NCBI GenBank assembly: GCA_021778875.1
Contig: JAJYBT010000064.1
Span: forward strand, 1 to 8,383
Source of the DNA: Acidobacteriota bacterium
GTDB lineage: Bacteria > Acidobacteriota > Terriglobia > Terriglobales > Acidobacteriaceae
Direction of reading: 5' to 3'
Length of the DNA stretch: 8,383 nt
Shown: positions 5,341 through 8,383 of the stretch, in pieces
How positions within the stretch are numbered: the stretch's first letter is position 1
Layout of the letters: each line of letters opens with the position of its first letter
The notes under the pieces: generated by a model
What the model saw: only the letters and a program-made list of their open reading frames with translations
What the model was told of the DNA's origin: nothing
The model's database searches: none
Program-made: the position numbers and the translations under genes

Positions 5341-6402
5341 CTACTGGGCAGTGCGCCGTGAGCGGACGGCGGCGGCGAGCTCTGCCAGGAGTTTGTGGGT
5401 CTCGGCCCAGTCGATGCAGGCGTCTGTGATGCTCTGGCCGTAGACGAGCGGCTTGCCGGGGGTCAGCTTCTGGGCGCCGGCCACCAGGTTGCTCTCGATC
5501 ATCACACCGATGATGTTGCGGTTTCCGGCGGCGATCTGTCCGGAGACATCGTGGCAGACCTGAGGCTGGCGCGTGTAGTCCTTGTTGCTGTTGGCGTGGC
5601 TGAAGTCGATCATGATGCGCGGCGCGACGCCGGCTCTCTCCATCTGCTCCGTGGTGTGCGCCACGGCCTCAGCGTTGTAATTCACCAGCTTGCGGCCGCC
5701 GCGCAGGATGATGTGGCAGTCGGGGTTGCCGCTGGTGACGAAGATGGCGGACTGGCCGTGCTTGGTGTGTCCCAGGAAGGTGTGGGAGTTGGCGGCGGAG
5801 AGGATGGCGTCAATGGCCACCTGGACATCGCCGGAGGTGGCGTTCTTGAAGCCAACCGGGCAGGAGACGCCGCTGACGAGCTGGCGATGCACCTGGCTCT
5901 CTGTGGTACGGGCGCCGATGGCTCCCCAACTGACCAGGCCGGCGATGTACTGCGGCGAGATCATGTCGAGGAATTCAGTGCCGGTGGGCACGCCCATCTC
6001 GGCCAGGTCCAGCAGCAGATGACGGGCAAGGCGCAGGCCGTCGTTGATTTTGTAGGAGCCGTCGAGATACGGGTCGTTGATGAGCCCCTTCCAGCCGATG
6101 GTGGTGCGGGGCTTCTCAAAGTAGACGCGCATGACGATGCGCAGGTCGCTGGAGAACTCGGCGATTGCCCCCTTGAGCAGGGAGGCGTATTCGCGAGCGG
6201 CCCTGGGGTCATGAATGGAGCAGGGGCCGACGAGGACCAGAAGCCGGGAGTCGCTGCCATCGAGGATCTGGGTGATCTCCTGGCGGGAGTTGAAGATGGT
6301 GGCGGAAGCGGCCTCGGTAATCGGGAGCTCTTCCTCAAGGAATACCGGGGGAAGAACGACTTTAGTCCATTTAATACGAATGTCTTCAGTGGTGTGGAAC
6401 AT
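5341..6402 (-). CDS. aroG: 3-deoxy-7-phosphoheptulonate (DAHP) synthase, class I, AroG/AroF/AroH type
   Basis: This 353-residue cytoplasmic enzyme condenses phosphoenolpyruvate and erythrose 4-phosphate to DAHP, the first step of the shikimate pathway. It is very close to E. coli AroG (350 residues) throughout. Metal-binding residues are C61 (GPCSIHDP), H269 (FSHANS), E303 (MIES) and D327 (ITDAC). Substrate-binding segments are R92, KPRTTIGWKGL (97-107), GARTTESQVHR (163-173), GFKN with K186, and R234 in ILRGG. The start at 6402 has AGGAAAGAG just upstream and places C61 exactly as in E. coli; an in-frame start at 6450 adds residues absent from the family. P150 and S180 occupy positions linked to phenylalanine inhibition in AroG, so a Phe-sensitive enzyme is plausible but unproven. 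The gene stands alone, with no other aromatic-pathway gene visible. The symbol marks the family; aroF or aroH would be equally defensible names. Confidence 0.96.
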   Translation of the reverse strand: MFHTTEDIRIKWTKVVLPPVFLEEELPITEAASATIFNSRQEITQILDGSDSRLLVLVGPCSIHDPRAAREYASLLKGAIAEFSSDLRIVMRVYFEKPRTTIGWKGLINDPYLDGSYKINDGLRLARHLLLDLAEMGVPTGTEFLDMISPQYIAGLVSWGAIGARTTESQVHRQLVSGVSCPVGFKNATSGDVQVAIDAILSAANSHTFLGHTKHGQSAIFVTSGNPDCHIILRGGRKLVNYNAEAVAHTTEQMERAGVAPRIMIDFSHANSNKDYTRQPQVCHDVSGQIAAGNRNIIGVMIESNLVAGAQKLTPGKPLVYGQSITDACIDWAETHKLLAELAAAVRSRRTAQ

Positions 6403-6454
6403 GACTCTTTCCTGGCTACGCGCAGTGCGGGCCTTGCATGGGCAGGGCAAATAA

Positions 6455-6485
6455 GCTGAATGTACCCATCTTTTAATGTATCAGC
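6455..6485 (-). promoter_or_regulatory. Nested repeat upstream of the DAHP synthase gene
   Basis: On the plus strand GCTGA-ATGTA, then an 11-base spacer, then ATGTA-TCAGC. The outer five bases form an inverted repeat and the inner five a direct repeat. It lies about 53-83 bases before the DAHP synthase start. On the minus strand it reads TGATACATT, resembling an extended -10 (TGnTACATT, four of six). It could be a promoter with an overlapping operator. It is not a TyrR box. Confidence 0.25.
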
Positions 6486-6572
6486 CGCAGGAAACCATCC
6501 CGAAGCGGCGGCCGGCACGCAAGGACGTACGCGCACCCGGAAGAGCGGGAGCGGCGGGGCTGGAGAATGGCC

Positions 6573-6992
6573 CTAGAACTTGGATGTAGCCAGCAGCGAC
6601 ACTCCGGCTGCTGCGGCTCCGCCAATCAACAGCAGCGGAAGCAGATGCCGCGGGCGACGCTGGAAGACGCCCTTTTCGCCGATGGTTACTTCTCCCTTGC
6701 GAGCCGAGGTCACCGAATCGTACGGGATGGGTTCGACCGCGTTGTTGTCCTGATCGGTGAACTGGAAGGACGTGGGCGACAGCGTGCCCAGGGTACCGAA
6801 CCGTTCGGTTTGGTCGCGCAGAACCAGATGCAGATGGGTGCCGGCGGGATAGTGGGAAAGTGTCTTTTGCACTTTGCGGGCGTGCTTGCTGAGTGTGTTG
6901 GGGGACTGGGCCTGGCACAGGGGGAGAACCGCGATCAATGCCCATGCAAGAGCGATGCGAACCAAGGAACGATTGCCGAAGATCTGGTTCAT
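6573..6992 (-). CDS. Small exported protein with Sm/SH3-like core and C-terminal membrane helix, function unknown
   Basis: This 139-residue protein begins with a signal peptide: N, R and R charges, then a hydrophobic run (IALAWALIAVLPL), with probable cleavage near CQA at about residue 29. The cysteine is not in a proper lipobox, so a lipoprotein is unlikely. The middle (about 50-105) contains GTHLHLVLRDQTERFGTLG, then SFQFTD and IPYDSVTSARKG. This alternating strand pattern with a conserved-looking Gly and a Tyr-Asp-x-Val turn resembles an LSm/SH3-like small beta barrel. The C-terminus (about 116-135) is a leucine/glycine/alanine hydrophobic helix after RRPRH, so the protein is probably anchored with its barrel outside the cytoplasm. 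The ATG at 6992 has GGAGG four bases upstream; the longer frame from 7013 would overlap the promoter -10. It is divergent from the methyltransferase gene. Domain similarity is my inference from pattern only. Confidence 0.75.
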   Translation of the reverse strand: MNQIFGNRSLVRIALAWALIAVLPLCQAQSPNTLSKHARKVQKTLSHYPAGTHLHLVLRDQTERFGTLGTLSPTSFQFTDQDNNAVEPIPYDSVTSARKGEVTIGEKGVFQRRPRHLLPLLLIGGAAAAGVSLLATSKF

Positions 6993-7011
6993 GGTGCCTC
7001 CGAAGGGGACC

Positions 7012-7017
7012 ATTATA
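7012..7017 (-). promoter_or_regulatory. -10 element for the small exported protein gene
   Basis: The minus strand carries a perfect TATAAT (7017-7012), 19 bases before the ATG at 6992. The leader would be only about 10-15 bases, just enough for the GGAGG ribosome site. No clear -35 is found at 16-18 bases upstream, so an activator or an unusual sigma contact may be involved. The rest of the 6993-7230 intergenic region shows only short hairpins such as CCGT-GAC-ACGG. Confidence 0.45.
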
Positions 7018-7230
7018 GGGCTACTTTATGGCAGACGATAGTGACCCGTGCGCGGGGAATCTGCCGTGACACGGAGCGGGTGATCTGCAACACCGGGGAT
7101 GCGGGTGCGTGGAATTCACCGCAGGCAATAGGATCCGGTGATACACTCGGCAAACCTGGCAAGAACAGCGACAGGCTTCCCCAGCCAATCGACTTCCCCA
7201 TCTGCAAGGAACTGAAAGTGGAGGTTACCC

Positions 7231-8256
7231 ATGCATGCAGGCAATCCTGCCGAGGGGCCGTTGACCCCTGGGCTGGTATTCGAAATGTTGCAGGCGCACC
7301 AGCGCACAGCGGCTCTGAAGGCGGCAATTGAGCTGGATATTTTTCGTGCGGTTGGCGAAGGGCCCGGCGACGTGGCCTCCGTTGCGCGACAGTGCGCGGC
7401 GTCGGAGCGCGGCATTCGCATTCTGTGCGATTTTCTGGTGATCAATGGGGTGCTGGCCAAGGAAGACGGGCGATATCGGCATACGCCGACGAGCGCCGCG
7501 TTTCTTGACCCGCGATCGCCTTCGTCAATGGCGTCGATTGCGCACTTTCTGGCCAATCCGGTGATGCGCGAGCCCTATGACCACCTGGCCGAGATTGTGC
7601 GCGCGGGTCGCACGACGATGCCGGGCGATGGCACCGTGGAGCCGGAGAACCCTGTCTGGGTGCAGTTTGCCGAGACCATGGCTCCGATGATGGCTCCCAT
7701 GACCGGGCCGCTGGGCGCGGTGGTGCTGGAAGGCCACAGCGGGCCGATGCGCGTGCTGGATATTGCGGCGGGCCATGGGCTGTTCGGCATTGAGATTGCG
7801 CGGCAGAACCCCGAGGCGCATGTGACGGGCCTGGACTGGGCGCCGGTGCTGCGCGTTGCCCTGGACAATGCGCGCAAGGCAGGCGTGCACGAGCGCTACA
7901 ACATGCTGCCGGGCAGCGCCTTTGATGTGGATTTTGGCGGGCCGTACGACGCGGTGTTGCTGACGAACTTTCTGCACCACTTTGACAAGCCGACGTGCGT
8001 GGGACTGCTGCAAAAGGTGCACAAGGCGCTGCGTCCGGGCGGACGCGCCGCCACGCTGGAGTTTGTGCCGAACGAAGATCGCGTGTCGCCGCCCATGCCG
8101 GCGGCCTTCAGCATGACGATGCTGACCTCGACCGTGGCGGGCGATGCCTACACGCTGAGCGACCTGACGGCGATGTACAACGAGGCGGGATTCGGGAAGA
8201 TCCAGGCGCACCCAATTCCGATGAGTCCGCACACGGTGGTGATGGGGCACGCCTAG
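7231..8256 (+). CDS. SAM-dependent methyltransferase, O-methyltransferase (COMT/acetylserotonin methyltransferase) type
   Basis: This 341-residue cytoplasmic enzyme likely transfers a methyl group from S-adenosylmethionine to a hydroxyl on a small molecule. The N-terminal part (about 12-100) is the winged-helix dimerisation domain of plant-type O-methyltransferases: LQAHQRTAALKAAIELDIF, then VASVARQCAASERGIRILCDFL. The Rossmann domain has motif I VLDIAAGHGLFG (175-186), the ribose-binding acidic residue D202 in GLDW, YDAVLLTNFLHHFD (239-252) and LRPGGRAATLEF (267-278). H249 aligns with the catalytic base of plant O-methyltransferases in the LHDW motif. GGAGG (7220-7224) lies six bases before the ATG. 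A methionine/proline-rich stretch (150-160, MAPMMAPMTGP) sits between the two domains. It is a single-gene unit with its own terminator, and no biosynthetic partner gene is visible, so the substrate is unknown; related carotenoid or quinone methyltransferases cannot be excluded. Confidence 0.9.
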   Translation: MHAGNPAEGPLTPGLVFEMLQAHQRTAALKAAIELDIFRAVGEGPGDVASVARQCAASERGIRILCDFLVINGVLAKEDGRYRHTPTSAAFLDPRSPSSMASIAHFLANPVMREPYDHLAEIVRAGRTTMPGDGTVEPENPVWVQFAETMAPMMAPMTGPLGAVVLEGHSGPMRVLDIAAGHGLFGIEIARQNPEAHVTGLDWAPVLRVALDNARKAGVHERYNMLPGSAFDVDFGGPYDAVLLTNFLHHFDKPTCVGLLQKVHKALRPGGRAATLEFVPNEDRVSPPMPAAFSMTMLTSTVAGDAYTLSDLTAMYNEAGFGKIQAHPIPMSPHTVVMGHA

Positions 8257-8280
8257 ACGGCGCGTGAAGAAGTACGGGAT

Positions 8281-8313
8281 AGCCCTGGCGTGCAGCATGC
8301 GCCGGGGCTTTTT
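8281..8313 (+). terminator. Intrinsic terminator after the methyltransferase gene
   Basis: AGCCCTGGCG (8281-8290) pairs with CGCCGGGGCT (8300-8309) over ten positions including one T-G pair, around a nine-base loop. A run of five T (8309-8313) follows directly. It begins 25 bases after the methyltransferase stop. The opposite strand has no T-tract, so it acts rightward. Confidence 0.85.
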
Positions 8314-8328
8314 CTGTGTTGCTTTGCC

Positions 8329-8383
8329 TCAGGGCGTGTAGCGCTGTTCGCCGGCCTGAATGTCGACGGGGAGACGATTCTTC
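8329..8383 (-). CDS. C-terminal end of a leftward gene cut by the window edge, product unknown
   Basis: Reading left from base 8382, 17 codons give KNRLPVDIQAGEQRYTP followed by TGA (8331-8329). Third codon positions are mostly G or C like the neighbours, and the frame ends just beyond the methyltransferase terminator, as expected for a convergent gene. The piece is too short to identify a family. Another frame or no gene is possible. Confidence 0.45.
   Translation of the reverse strand, partial: KNRLPVDIQAGEQRYTP

Noticed and set aside
7575..8298. Minus-strand frames opposite the methyltransferase, including one of 257 codons
   Set aside because: The plus strand has clear methyltransferase motifs throughout; the antisense products are arginine/histidine-rich shadows.

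Overview
This is a GC-rich bacterial chromosomal window of ordinary metabolic genes. It also holds one long, structured, gene-free intergenic region. Protein style, gene layout and the secreted Sm-like small protein suggest an Acidobacteriota member (Terriglobales-like), but that is an impression from sequence only, with no 16S or other marker to confirm it.

Positions 1-4035 (minus strand) carry a three-gene operon for a molybdenum hydroxylase of the xanthine dehydrogenase / aldehyde oxidoreductase family. It is read right to left: a Tat-exported [2Fe-2S] subunit (3361-4035), the large molybdopterin subunit (941-3349), and the FAD subunit (from 944 leftward, running off the window). The genes are tightly packed: an 11-base gap with the stop codon touching the next Shine-Dalgarno, then an ATGA overlap. 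The Tat signal on the small subunit and four extra cysteines in the FAD subunit match the periplasmic PaoABC (YagTSR) type of E. coli, although the gene order here is Fe-S, Mo, FAD.

Positions 4036-4913 form an 878-base gap between the operon and a rightward gene. It holds a neat dyad close to the operon start (4077-4103) and a run of hairpins at 4386-4744. The hairpin run includes a 19-base long-range pairing, and its non-Watson-Crick pairs are G-U only if the plus strand is transcribed. No convincing protein gene was found there.

Positions 4914-5216 (plus) encode a 100-residue single-pass membrane protein of unknown function. It converges on a class I DAHP synthase (5341-6402, minus), the first enzyme of the shikimate pathway; a large hairpin (5271-5310) separates them. 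Further right, a small secreted or membrane-anchored protein with an Sm-like core (6573-6992, minus) diverges from a SAM-dependent O-methyltransferase-like protein (7231-8256, plus). A strong intrinsic terminator (8281-8313) follows the methyltransferase, and the last 17 codons of a leftward gene enter at the right edge (8329-8383).

The genes do not form one obvious pathway. The operon would oxidise aldehydes or N-heterocycles in the periplasm, DAHP synthase feeds aromatic biosynthesis, and the methyltransferase is a stand-alone gene. No mobile element, CRISPR array, tRNA or rRNA was seen. The least explained part is the 4036-4913 intergenic region.
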